Shown here: positions 50,691 to 58,723 of the stretch, one piece after another
Layout: the number at the start of each line of letters is the position of its first letter
Numbering within the stretch: position 1 is the first letter of the stretch
Origin: Pseudonocardia oceani
GTDB lineage: Bacteria > Actinomycetota > Actinomycetes > Mycobacteriales > Pseudonocardiaceae
Direction: 5' to 3'
DNA: 64,000 bases
Assembly: GCF_019263585.2 (NCBI RefSeq)
Contig: NZ_JADQDF010000001.1
Span: 4,154,001-4,218,000 of the forward strand
Program-made: the position numbers and the translations under genes
Notes under the pieces: generated by a model
The model's input: the letters and a program-made list of their open reading frames with translations, nothing else
What the model was told of the DNA's origin: nothing
Database searches by the model: none

Positions 50691-51083
50691 ATGGAATCCT
50701 TCAACCCGCCCGAGCTCGCCAGGCCGTCCGGATTCACCTACGCGGTCCGGCACGGCGACACCGTCCACCTCGCCGGCCAGACGGCCATGGACGCCGACGG
50801 GAAGATCGTCGAGGGCGGGATCGTCGAGCAGTTCCGGCAGTCGTTCGGCAACGTCCTGACGGCGCTGCGCGCGGCGGGCGGCGAGCCGTCGGACCTGCTC
50901 AGTGTCACGATCTACCTGACCGACATCCCCGACTACCAGGCCAACGGCCGCGAGATCGGCCGCATCTGGCGGGAGATGGCGGGCACGGGGTACCCGGCGA
51001 TGGCGGGCATCGGCGTCACCGCGCTGTGGCAGCCCGAGGCGCTGATCGAGATCCAGGGCGTGGCGGCGGTGCGGGCCGCCTGA
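50691..51083 (+). CDS. RidA/YjgF-family enamine/imine deaminase
   Basis: A 130-residue RidA-family protein: GDTVHLAGQTAMDADGKIV, GGIVEQFRQSFGNVLTALRA, DLLSVTIYLTDIPDYQANG and a C-terminal PEALIEIQGVAAV with the conserved Glu region. The Arg typical of archetypal RidA is not obvious at the C-terminus, so it may belong to a Rid2-7 group. RidA proteins hydrolyse enamines or imines to ketones and ammonia. The 2-aminobenzoyl-CoA monooxygenase/reductase product is an enamine, which makes a direct pathway role attractive. ATG 50691 after GAGGAG. Confidence 0.9.
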   Translation: MESFNPPELARPSGFTYAVRHGDTVHLAGQTAMDADGKIVEGGIVEQFRQSFGNVLTALRAAGGEPSDLLSVTIYLTDIPDYQANGREIGRIWREMAGTGYPAMAGIGVTALWQPEALIEIQGVAAVRAA

Positions 51084-51089
51084 CCGTCG

Positions 51090-51938
51090 CTACGCCTGAC
51101 CCGCGAGCAGGGCCCGGGCGTGGGTGGCGGCGGGGCCGGCGAGGCGCTCGCGCAGGGCGGCGAACAGGTCCTCCGCCGTCACCCCGACCCAGCCGACCGG
51201 CAGCACCTCCAGCGGCAGCCCGGGGTCGAGGTAGGGCAGCCGGCGCCAGGCCGTGACGACCTCGACGAAGTCGGTGAACGCGCGGGCGCCCGGCCCGTCG
51301 GGGTCGGCCGCCCAACGCGCGCGGACGGGCTCGAAGCGCTGGACGAACTCGGCGTAGACGGCGTCGAGGGCGTCGAGGTCCCACCAGGTGCGGACGGTCT
51401 CCCGCGCCGGCCGCGACGAGACGTGGTGGCTGCGGAACAGGTCGGTGAACCCGCGCAGTCCCGCGCGCTCCAGCGCCGCGGCGACCTCGGTCTCGCGGTG
51501 CGCCGGGGCGATCCACAGGCCGGGCGCGACCGTGCCCAGCCCGAGCCGGGCGAGCTGGGTGCGCAGCAGGTGGCGCTTCTCCCGCTCGGCCTCGGGCACC
51601 GAGAACGTGACGAGCAGCCAGCCCTCGTCGAGGGTGCCGCGGCGGCGGGAGAAGATCCGGGAGTCGCCCTCGGCGAGGATGTCCTGGCCGACGTCGGAGA
51701 GCCGGTAGCCGGCCGCGCGCCCCACCTTCTCCGCGATGAGCAGGCCCCGGCGCTTGAGCCGGAACACCGACGAGCGCACCGCCTGCCCGTCGACGCCGAA
51801 CTCGGCCATCATCCGCACGACCGACGCCACAGACAGCCACCCGTCCTGCTGGCGGGCGTAGAGGCCGTACAGCGAGACGATCAGGGCCCGCGGCGCGGCG
51901 GCGACCCCGACCTCTGCTGCGTCCTCGGCCAGGGTCAC
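51090..51938 (-). CDS. paaX: PaaX-family transcriptional regulator
   Basis: A 282-residue PaaX protein. The N-terminal wHTH has ALIVSLYGLYARQQDGWLSV and VRSSVFRLKRRGLL, followed by YRLSDVGQDILAEGDSRIF. The central PaaX ferredoxin-like domain includes WLLVTFSVPEAEREKRHLL and LGTVAPGLWIAPAH, and the C-terminal domain has LPYLDPGLPLEVLPVGW. PaaX repressors dissociate on binding aryl-CoA esters such as phenylacetyl-CoA. It lies six bases beyond the convergent ridA stop and 31 bases downstream of the ThDP gene. It probably regulates the adjacent aryl-CoA genes. Confidence 0.92.
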   Translation of the reverse strand: MTLAEDAAEVGVAAAPRALIVSLYGLYARQQDGWLSVASVVRMMAEFGVDGQAVRSSVFRLKRRGLLIAEKVGRAAGYRLSDVGQDILAEGDSRIFSRRRGTLDEGWLLVTFSVPEAEREKRHLLRTQLARLGLGTVAPGLWIAPAHRETEVAAALERAGLRGFTDLFRSHHVSSRPARETVRTWWDLDALDAVYAEFVQRFEPVRARWAADPDGPGARAFTDFVEVVTAWRRLPYLDPGLPLEVLPVGWVGVTAEDLFAALRERLAGPAATHARALLAGQA

Positions 51939-51969
51939 CGCCGCACCATATCCCGTGCCCGCGGCGGGC

Positions 51970-53712
51970 TCAGTGCCCGCGGAACGCCTCCGCCAGCCAC
52001 CACGACGGCTCGTCCGCGCGGACCTTCGCGTCGACGAGCATCGGCCGGTCCCGCGGCCCGGCCAGCCACGTCGTGACCGCGGCCAGGTCGTCGACCGAGC
52101 GGACGGTGACGGCGTCGCAGCCGTACCCCGCCGCGATCGCGGCCAGGTCGGCGTCGGGGAAGCGGACGGTGGCGTGGTCGGCGTCGTCGAAGTGGTGGAA
52201 CTCGGCGCCGTAGCCGGCGTCGTCGTAGACCACGACGAGCAGCCCGATCCCGAGCCGCACCGCGGTCTCCAGCTCGGAGATCCCCATGAGGAACCCGCCG
52301 TCGCCGAGCGCAGCCACGGGGACGCGGTCCGGGCGGGCCAGCGCGGCGCCGATCGCCGTCGCGAGGCCGAGCCCGATCGACTGGAAGCCCTGCGTGAAGC
52401 AGAACCCGGCGGCGTCGGGCACAGCCAGGTAGGCGCTCGGGTAGCCCATGAAGTTGCCGGAGTCGACGGCGAGCGTGCGCTCCGCGGGGAGCAGGGCGTC
52501 GAGCGCCGTCGAGAGGGTGCGGGGGTCGATGCGGCCCGGGACCCCGTCGGGGACAGGGACCTGCGCCCAGCGCCCCTCGGCGGCGATCCGGGCGCGCACG
52601 TCGTCGGTCCGGTGGCCGGGCCCGCCCCGCACGAGGGCGGTCACGTCGAGCGCGGTCGTGCGCACGTCCCCGAGGACCGCCAGGTCGACGGGCCGCTGCG
52701 CGCCGAGCGCCTCGGGGGTGTCGTCGACCTGCACGACCGTCGCGCCGTCGCCGAGCAGCGCCCCGTGCCGGGTGGTCCACATCGTCAGCGACGCGCCCCA
52801 GGCGACGACGAGGTCGGCGTCCGTGATCAGCTCCGCGGCGAGGTCGGTGGCGAACCCGCCGGAGATGCCCAGGCTCCAGTCGTGGCCGGTGAAGAGCCCG
52901 TTCGCGACGGCGGAGGTGGCGAGCAGGGCACCGCAGGTGTCGGCGAGCGCGGCCAGTTCGGGGCCGGCTCCGCGCGCGCCGCGACCGGCGACGAACACCG
53001 GTCGGGCGGCCCAGTCGAGGAGGCAGGCGAGCTCGGCGGCCGCGCCGGCGTCCGGGCGGGCCGGAGGCAGCGGCGTGAACGCGGCCGCGGCCGACTCGCA
53101 GGGCTGTTCCTGCACGTCGAGGGGCAGGCTGAGCACCACCGTGCGGCGCAGGCCGCGGCAGGTGGCGTACGCGCGCCGGACGTCGGCGACGGTGGACGCG
53201 GCCGAGTGCACCCGCTCCGCGACGGCGCCGACGGAGGCGACCAGCGCGTCCTGGTCGATGCGGAAGTTCGACCGCACCGCGGCCCCGGCGGTGTCGGCGG
53301 CCAGCACCAGCAGCGGGGTGCGGCTCTTCGCGGCCTCGGTGATGCCGGTCAGGGCGTTGGTCAGGCCGCAGCCCTGGTGCAGCGTGAGCACCGCGACCCC
53401 GCCCGCGGTCCGGGCGTACGCGTCGGCCATCGTCGCCGCCCCACCCTCGTGGCGGGCCGCGGTGAACGGCACGCCGTGCGCGCGCAGGGCGTTGGTGACG
53501 TGGAAGTTGCCGCTGCCGACCACGCCGAAGGCGTGGCCGACGCCGAGCTCCGCCAGCAGCGCGCCGACGACATCGGCGACGGTGGTCGGCGTCTCCGGTG
53601 AGGTACCGGACGCGGAGGTGGTCGGCGCGGAGGTGGTCGGCGCGGAGGTGGTCGTGAGTGGCGATCGTGGCTCCGGCGACGGTTGCCGCTCACGGGCGGC
53701 GGAGCCGCTCAC
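51970..53712 (-). CDS. Thiamine-diphosphate-dependent enzyme (acetolactate-synthase/benzoylformate-decarboxylase-like)
   Basis: A 580-residue POX-family enzyme. The Pyr domain has AARHEGGAATMADAYAR with the catalytic Glu. The central domain is near RPVFVAGRGARG, and the PP domain has ALGDGGFLMG; the expected NN of the GDG...NN motif reads VVYDDAGYG. Class members decarboxylate 2-oxoacids or carboligate; substrate is unknown. The GTG start at 53712 makes the first ~20 residues come from the junction-repeat hairpin. A TTSAPTTSAPTTS linker from 15-bp repeats follows. No later in-frame start is evident before the domain. Confidence 0.82.
   Translation of the reverse strand: MSGSAARERQPSPEPRSPLTTTSAPTTSAPTTSASGTSPETPTTVADVVGALLAELGVGHAFGVVGSGNFHVTNALRAHGVPFTAARHEGGAATMADAYARTAGGVAVLTLHQGCGLTNALTGITEAAKSRTPLLVLAADTAGAAVRSNFRIDQDALVASVGAVAERVHSAASTVADVRRAYATCRGLRRTVVLSLPLDVQEQPCESAAAAFTPLPPARPDAGAAAELACLLDWAARPVFVAGRGARGAGPELAALADTCGALLATSAVANGLFTGHDWSLGISGGFATDLAAELITDADLVVAWGASLTMWTTRHGALLGDGATVVQVDDTPEALGAQRPVDLAVLGDVRTTALDVTALVRGGPGHRTDDVRARIAAEGRWAQVPVPDGVPGRIDPRTLSTALDALLPAERTLAVDSGNFMGYPSAYLAVPDAAGFCFTQGFQSIGLGLATAIGAALARPDRVPVAALGDGGFLMGISELETAVRLGIGLLVVVYDDAGYGAEFHHFDDADHATVRFPDADLAAIAAGYGCDAVTVRSVDDLAAVTTWLAGPRDRPMLVDAKVRADEPSWWLAEAFRGH
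53653..53711. repeat. Junction hairpin element at the cyclase/ThDP-enzyme boundary
   Basis: Imperfect hairpin 53653-53694 (arms CGTGAGTGGCGATCGTGG and CGACGGTTGCCGCTCACG) plus GGGCGGCGGAGCCGCTCA, ending on the cyclase stop codon. It is the second full copy of the element at 21536-21594, in the same orientation relative to the upstream gene. Here it is translated as the N-terminus of the next protein. Confidence 0.75.
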
Positions 53713-54482
53713 CCCTCCACCAGCGCGAGCACGCGCGCCGGGCTCCCCGACCCGCCGACGATCGGCAGCGGGCACACGATGAGCACCGCGCCGGTCGGCG
53801 GGAGCGCGTCGAGGTTGCGCAGGCTGGTCAGGCCCCATTTGTCGGCGCCCATGAGGAAGTTGTGGCACGCGAACGGCGGGTCGAACCCGGCCGCGGCGCC
53901 CGCGTCGGTGCCGACGGTCTCCACCCCGAACCCGCTGATCGGAGACTCCTGCGCGAGCCAGCGCGCGCACGCGACCGAGACGCCCGGCGTGTGCGGCCCG
54001 TCCTCGTCGGCGTTGGCGAACGCGGCCGCGTCGTCTCCGCGCGCCGACCAGCCGGTGCGGTAGAGCAGCCAGCCGCCCTCGGGCAGCGGGCCGTGCTCGG
54101 CCTCCCACGCCCGCACGTGCTCGACCTCCAGCAGGAAGTCGGCGTCCGCCTCCACCTGTGCGGTCATGTCGATCACCGCGGCCGCCCCGACGAGGGTGCT
54201 CAGCGGGGCCTGCGACACGTCGAGCCCGTCCTTGCCCGACACCCAGTGCACGGGCGCGTCGAGGTGGGTGCCGGTGTGCTCGCCGGTGTGGATGTCGTTC
54301 CAGTACCAGGCCGGGCCGCGGTCGTCGTAGCGCGAGAGCTCCTCGAGGCGGAACCGGGAGGTGTTCGCGAACGGCGGCGGCAGCTCCAGGATCGGCGTCG
54401 TCTCCCGCAGCGGGGTGGTGAGGTCGACGATCCGGACCGCGCCGGAGCGCGCGGCGTCGAGGACGGCGGACAGGACGGACAT
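53709..54482 (-). CDS. Cyclase-family metal hydrolase (kynurenine-formamidase-like)
   Basis: A 257-residue protein with the family metal motif HTGTHLDAPVHW (HxGTHxDxPxH), RIVDLTTPLRETTPILELPP at the start, and LLYRTGWSARG later. It includes a C-terminal PPTGAVLIVCPLPIVGGSGSPARV. The fold is that of bacterial KynB and isatin hydrolase, zinc or manganese amidases. The stop overlaps the ThDP gene start. Kynurenine formamidase activity would link to anthranilate made from tryptophan, fitting a 2-aminobenzoyl-CoA operon nearby, but other cyclic amide or lactone substrates are equally possible. ATG 54482. Confidence 0.88.
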   Translation of the reverse strand: MSVLSAVLDAARSGAVRIVDLTTPLRETTPILELPPPFANTSRFRLEELSRYDDRGPAWYWNDIHTGEHTGTHLDAPVHWVSGKDGLDVSQAPLSTLVGAAAVIDMTAQVEADADFLLEVEHVRAWEAEHGPLPEGGWLLYRTGWSARGDDAAAFANADEDGPHTPGVSVACARWLAQESPISGFGVETVGTDAGAAAGFDPPFACHNFLMGADKWGLTSLRNLDALPPTGAVLIVCPLPIVGGSGSPARVLALVEG

Positions 54483-54590
54483 GGCGGCTCCTCGGGACGG
54501 GTTGCCGCCACGATGCCCGGGCGTGCCCGCCCGCACCAACCGGTGCGCGGGAGATCGGCGTGGAAGATCGGGCGGGCCCGCCCGGTTGGC

Positions 54591-55391
54591 GTGGACGTGG
54601 ACATCGACCTGACAGGACGGACCGCACTGGTCACCGGCTCGACCCAGGGCATCGGGCATGCCATCGCGACGGGTCTCGCCCGCGCCGGCGCCGACGTCGT
54701 GGTGAACGGCCGCGACCAGGGGCGCGTCGACGCCGCGGTGCAGCGCATCCGCGACGCCCACCCGCAGGCGCGGGTGCGCGGGATCGCCGCCGACGTGGCC
54801 GACGCCGACGGCGCCGCCGCGTTGGTCGCGGAGCTGCCGCGGGTGGACGTGCTGGTCAACAACCTGGGGATCTTCGGCGCGGCACCGGTCCTCGAGATCG
54901 ACGACGACGAGTGGCGGCGCTACTTCGAGGTCAACGTGCTCGCCGGCGTACGCCTCACCCGCGCCTACCTGCCGGGGATGATGGAGCGCGGCTCCGGGCG
55001 GGTGCTGTCGATCTCCAGCGACTCGTCGGTCGTGACGCCGGTGGAGATGGTGCACTACGGCGTCACGAAGACCGCGCAGCTCGCCGTCACCCGCGGGTTC
55101 GCGAAGGCCGCGGCGGGCACGGGCGTCACCGTCAACTCGGTGCTGGCCGGGCCGACGCACACCGGCGGCGTCGAGGACCTCGTCACCGAGCTGATCGGCG
55201 ACGACCTGCCGTGGGACGAGGCCCAGCGCCGGTTCATGACCGAGCACCGCCCGCAGTCGCTGCTGCAGCGGCTGATCGAGCCCGAGGAGATCGCGAACCT
55301 GGTGGTGTACCTCAGCTCGGACCTGGCGTCGGCGACCACCGGCGGGGCGCTGCGGGTCGACGGCGGGTACGTCGACTCGATCCTGCCCTGA
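54591..55391 (+). CDS. Short-chain dehydrogenase/reductase
   Basis: A 266-residue classical SDR: DLTGRTALVTGSTQGIGHAI, NGRDQGRVD, VDVLVNNLGIFG (NN-G motif with Leu for Ala), the catalytic Ser in SISSDSSV, and VHYGVTKTAQLAV (YxxxK). The C-terminus GGALRVDGGYVDSILP is typical. Insert LIGDDLPWDEAQRRFMTEH matches the 3-oxoacyl-ACP-reductase-like oxidoreductases of actinobacteria. GTG 54591 or 54597 starts the chain. It is divergent from the cyclase operon. The substrate is unknown. Confidence 0.88.
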   Translation: MDVDIDLTGRTALVTGSTQGIGHAIATGLARAGADVVVNGRDQGRVDAAVQRIRDAHPQARVRGIAADVADADGAAALVAELPRVDVLVNNLGIFGAAPVLEIDDDEWRRYFEVNVLAGVRLTRAYLPGMMERGSGRVLSISSDSSVVTPVEMVHYGVTKTAQLAVTRGFAKAAAGTGVTVNSVLAGPTHTGGVEDLVTELIGDDLPWDEAQRRFMTEHRPQSLLQRLIEPEEIANLVVYLSSDLASATTGGALRVDGGYVDSILP

Positions 55392-55398
55392 CCCCCGG

Positions 55399-56159
55399 CT
55401 ACAGCGCCCGCGTCGTCGAGATCCCGCCGTCCACGGCCAGCGTCACGCCGTGGACCAGCGCCGCGTCGGTCGAGGCGAGCCAGGCGACGGCGCGGGCGAT
55501 GTCCTCGGGGCGGACGGTCCGCCCGGCCGGGGTGCCGGCGGCGAGCCGGTCCAGGACGTCGCCGTCGGACTCGTTCATCGGCGTGCGCGTGACGCCGGGC
55601 ACCACGGTGTTGCACCCCCGACGGCCCGAACTCCGCGGCCCAGCTGCGGGTGAGTTGCTGCTCGGCGGCCTTCGTCGTCGCGTAGAGGCCGACGGCCGGG
55701 CTGCCGGTGCCCGCCATCCAGCAGCCGATCGTGACGACGGCGCCGTCGCCCCGCTCCACCATCCCCGGCACGAGCGCGGCCACGAGGACGTGCGGGGCGC
55801 GGACGTTGACGGCGAGCGACTCGTCGAGCTGGGCGTCGCTCAGGCCCGTGGTCGTGGTCGGGTGGCAGACGGCGGCGTTGTTGACGAGGACGTCGACGCG
55901 GCCGCCGAGTGCGTCGCGGGCGGCCGCGGCGAACGCTCGGACCTCGTCGGGGGTGCCCGCGAGGTCGGACGGGACGAAGAACGCGGTGCCGCCCTCCTCG
56001 GCGATCTCCTTGACGACGGCCTCGCCGCGGGGCGCGGTCGCGCCCGGCGACGACGACCGACGCGCCCTCGGCGGCGAGGACGCGGGCGGTGGCGGCGCCG
56101 ATGCCGCTGGTGGATCCGGTGACGATCGCGTGGCGGCCGGTGAGACGGGTACAGGTCAT
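55399..56159 (-). pseudogene. Frame-broken SDR oxidoreductase
   Basis: The N-terminal RLTGRHAIVTGSTSGIGAAT through VVAGRDRA is in one frame. The middle, with VLVAALVPGMVERGDGAVVT and VGLYATTKAAEQQLTRSWAA (YxxxK), is in a second. The C-terminal VVPGVTRTPMNESDGDVLDR through HGVTLAVDGG is in a third. The first break is near 56040, with one C too many in CGCCCCGCG. The second is near 55612, where GVR-VNTVVPG appears to have lost about five bases. Neither can be spanned, so the gene is inactive unless both are sequence errors. Confidence 0.8.
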
Positions 56160-56260
56160 GGCCCCTGTCTACGGGTCGCCGGCGGGTGGCCCCAGGGCGA
56201 GCGCAACCGGGGCACGGCGTGACCGGGCACGATCGCCGCATCGCGACCTACGCTCGACGC

Positions 56261-57106
56261 GTGCCCCCCGGCCGCACGGCCTTCGGCGACTTCCTGCGCT
56301 CCCGGCGCGACCGCCTCACCCCCGCCCAGGCCGGCATGGCGCCCTTCCCCGGCCCCCGCCGCGTGCCCGGCCTGCGCAAGGAGGAGCTCGCGGTGCTCGC
56401 CGGGCTCAGCCCCGACCACTACAGCCGGCTCGAGCAGGGGCGCCAGGCCACCGTCACCGACTCCGTCGTCGACGCCCTGGCCCGCGCGCTGCGCCTCGAC
56501 GAGGTCGAGCACGCCCACCTGCGCGACCTCGCCGCCCCCACCTCGCGGCGGCGCGGCGGGGGAGCGGAGGCGCCGCAGCGGCCCGACCCCGGCCTGCTGC
56601 GGCTGATGACCGCGCTCGACCACGTCCCCGTCCTGCTGCTCGGCCGCCGCGCGCAGGTCCTGGCCCGCAACGCCCTGCTGCCCGCGGTGCTCGGCCGCGC
56701 GCTCGAACCGGGCTCGTCGTTCGCGCGGTACCTGTTCCTCGACCCCTCGGCGCGCGAGCGCATCGTCAACTGGGCGCACTTCGCGGCGGCGGCCGTCGGC
56801 GCGCTGCGGTTCGAGGCAGGCCGCCGCCCCGACGACCACCGGCTCGCGGCGCTGGTGGCCGAGCTGCGCGCCGCCGACCCGGACGTCGCCCGGTGGTGGG
56901 ACGACCACGGCGTCCGCGACCACACCTCGGTCGCCAAGCGCATCGCCCACCCCACCGCCGGCCCGCTGGCGTTCGGGATCGAGGCGGTGTCGACGCCGCA
57001 CGATCCCGGGCAGCGGCTGGTCGTCTACACCGTGGAGCCCGACTCGCCGACGGCGCACGTGCTGCCGATGCTGGCCGGATGGGGTGCGGAGGCACTGTCC
57101 CCCTAA
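56261..57106 (+). CDS. XRE regulator with MmyB-like ligand domain
   Basis: A 281-residue protein: HTH segment FGDFLRSRRDRLTPAQAG, then RRVPGLRKEELAVLAGLSPDHYSRLEQGRQ. The MmyB-like (PAS-type) domain follows with FARYLFLDPSARERIVNWAH and RRPDDHRLAALVAELRAADP. These regulators usually sit divergent to an SDR gene and control it; the SDR here is the broken copy at 55399-56159, so the regulator may have lost its target. GTG 56261. Confidence 0.9.
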   Translation: MPPGRTAFGDFLRSRRDRLTPAQAGMAPFPGPRRVPGLRKEELAVLAGLSPDHYSRLEQGRQATVTDSVVDALARALRLDEVEHAHLRDLAAPTSRRRGGGAEAPQRPDPGLLRLMTALDHVPVLLLGRRAQVLARNALLPAVLGRALEPGSSFARYLFLDPSARERIVNWAHFAAAAVGALRFEAGRRPDDHRLAALVAELRAADPDVARWWDDHGVRDHTSVAKRIAHPTAGPLAFGIEAVSTPHDPGQRLVVYTVEPDSPTAHVLPMLAGWGAEALSP

Positions 57107-57178
57107 GTGCACTGGGTCACACCCACACTCCGCTCCTACCGTCCGACCTGCGCATCTGGGCGAGCGGACGGAGCTGTC

Positions 57179-57550
57179 ATGAGCGATCAGAACGAGGTCG
57201 GCACCGGCACGAACCTGTTCACGGCGGGGGAGGTGCGCGGCACGGCGCGGTGGTTCAACGACACCTCCGACGTCCTCTCGATCGACGACGACGACCTCGA
57301 GGACACCATCGCGTTCGTCAGTAAGGGCGGGATGACGTTCCTGTCGCCGATCCTGCCAGACCTGCGCGGCATCGTCTGCACGGCCGGGAGCCGGGAGTCG
57401 CACCTCGCGATCCTGTCCCGCGAGTCGGACGTGCCGTGCGTGCTGGCCGCCGAGCTGACCGGCACTGTCACCGACGGCGACGCCGTCGTGCTCGACCTGT
57501 CCGACGCCGAGACGGCCCGGATCTCCGTCGCCGCCGGGGTGTCGGCATGA
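57179..57550 (+). CDS. Stand-alone PEP-utilising-enzyme-like mobile (swivelling His) domain
   Basis: A 123-residue protein. The beta-alpha-beta swivelling fold has SKGGMTFLSPILPDLRGIVC followed by GSRESHLAILSRESDVPCV. This is a variant of the PEP-utiliser His signature with candidate phospho-His75 and the downstream Arg retained. The sequence ends in a barrel strand, DGDAVVLDLSDAE. In pyruvate phosphate dikinase or PEP synthase this domain carries phosphate between two other domains. Here it is alone and ATGA-overlaps a gene of unknown type. Close relatives lie in the fused protein at 58724 and in the gene at 63192. The role is not known. Confidence 0.8.
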   Translation: MSDQNEVGTGTNLFTAGEVRGTARWFNDTSDVLSIDDDDLEDTIAFVSKGGMTFLSPILPDLRGIVCTAGSRESHLAILSRESDVPCVLAAELTGTVTDGDAVVLDLSDAETARISVAAGVSA

Positions 57551-58722
57551 GCGACCTCAAGGCGCTGCACACCGACGCCTCCTACGAGCCCACGCTCGAC
57601 GAGTGGAACCACCTCGTCCACGAGGGCGGCGCGGCCTACAAGTCGGAGTTGACGTCGCGGACGGTGTTCGAGTCCGAGCTGTTCGGCATGAACACCTACA
57701 TCCTCATGTCGATGATGGAGGACTACCTCCGCGTCCCCGACCGGATCCGCACGATCCTGAGCCACGCGACACCGGCCGAGCTCGTGCGCCGCGCGCTGCC
57801 GATCGGCACCAAGCGCAGCTTTATCAACCTCGCCGCGATGCCGCTGCACTACATGACCGGCCGCGAGCTCTTCGTCGACCTGGGCGAGAACAGCCTGACC
57901 GACGGGCTGGAGGACCAGCTCACCGTGCTGAGGTTCTGGCGCGAGGCGACGATCGCGATGCGCACCGACGGCGTGCTCTACAACATGGACGCCGACCCGC
58001 CCAACAGCTCGCACGTCGTCTCCGACGAGCTGCTGGCTGAGATCCGCGGCCACCTGCTGCCCGCCGACGACGAGCACAAGTCGGCGATCCGGAAGTTCGG
58101 CGCCCGGCTCACGGCGTACGCGTTCCTGGAGAACTGCGACGCCCGCACCGCGGTCTGCGACACCGGCCCCTACCAGCTCGAGGACGGCTCGTTCCTCGCG
58201 CTGCGCGAGACCTGCGCCGACGGCGACGGCGACTTCCCGTGGCTCGACGGCATCCGCGAGACGCTGCCCTTCCACCACTTCGTCATCGCCCACCGCCTCC
58301 CGGCGTCGGTGAGGATGGACAACAACGTGTGGGGCACGGCCTGGTTCACGCCCAGCGACTACCAGGCCGACATCATCGAGACCCGCGTGTTCACCACCGA
58401 CGGCGGCGCGCTGCGCCCGCTCGACCTCGCCGAGCTGGCCGAGGCCACGGCCGCGATCCGCAAGGCGCACCGCGCGCTCTACCAGCGCCTCGCCGAGACC
58501 GATCCTCAGGTGCGCAACCTCTACGCCACGTCGATGTACGCCTGGAAGCTCAAGGCGTGGGCGCGGCTGGCGGGCTGCTACGACGAGATCGACTGGACCG
58601 TGTCGGACTCCATCCAGCAGTCGTACGAGAAGTTCCAGGACCCCGACCTCGCGCTCTCGCTCATCGGCGGGATCTTCGTGCCGCAGGACCGGGACAGCTG
58701 CTTCCGACCGATCGGAGGATGA
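57547..58722 (+). CDS. Unknown protein, partner of the mobile-domain gene
   Basis: A 391-residue soluble protein that I cannot assign. It is homologous over its length to the C-terminal ~415 residues of the next gene. Shared landmarks are YKSELTSRTVFESELFGM, a PLHYMTGRELF segment, FWREATIAMRTDGVLYN, a Cys pair (C197 and C204) in NCDARTAVCDTGPYQ, NNVWGTAWFTPSDY, and a C-terminal CFRPI. Many His, Trp and Tyr residues suggest an enzyme or ligand-binding all-helical core. The ATGA overlap with the mobile-domain gene implies a complex. It may hold the ATP, PEP or acceptor site that the swivelling domain visits. Confidence 0.75.
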   Translation: MSDLKALHTDASYEPTLDEWNHLVHEGGAAYKSELTSRTVFESELFGMNTYILMSMMEDYLRVPDRIRTILSHATPAELVRRALPIGTKRSFINLAAMPLHYMTGRELFVDLGENSLTDGLEDQLTVLRFWREATIAMRTDGVLYNMDADPPNSSHVVSDELLAEIRGHLLPADDEHKSAIRKFGARLTAYAFLENCDARTAVCDTGPYQLEDGSFLALRETCADGDGDFPWLDGIRETLPFHHFVIAHRLPASVRMDNNVWGTAWFTPSDYQADIIETRVFTTDGGALRPLDLAELAEATAAIRKAHRALYQRLAETDPQVRNLYATSMYAWKLKAWARLAGCYDEIDWTVSDSIQQSYEKFQDPDLALSLIGGIFVPQDRDSCFRPIGG

Positions 58723-58723
58723 C

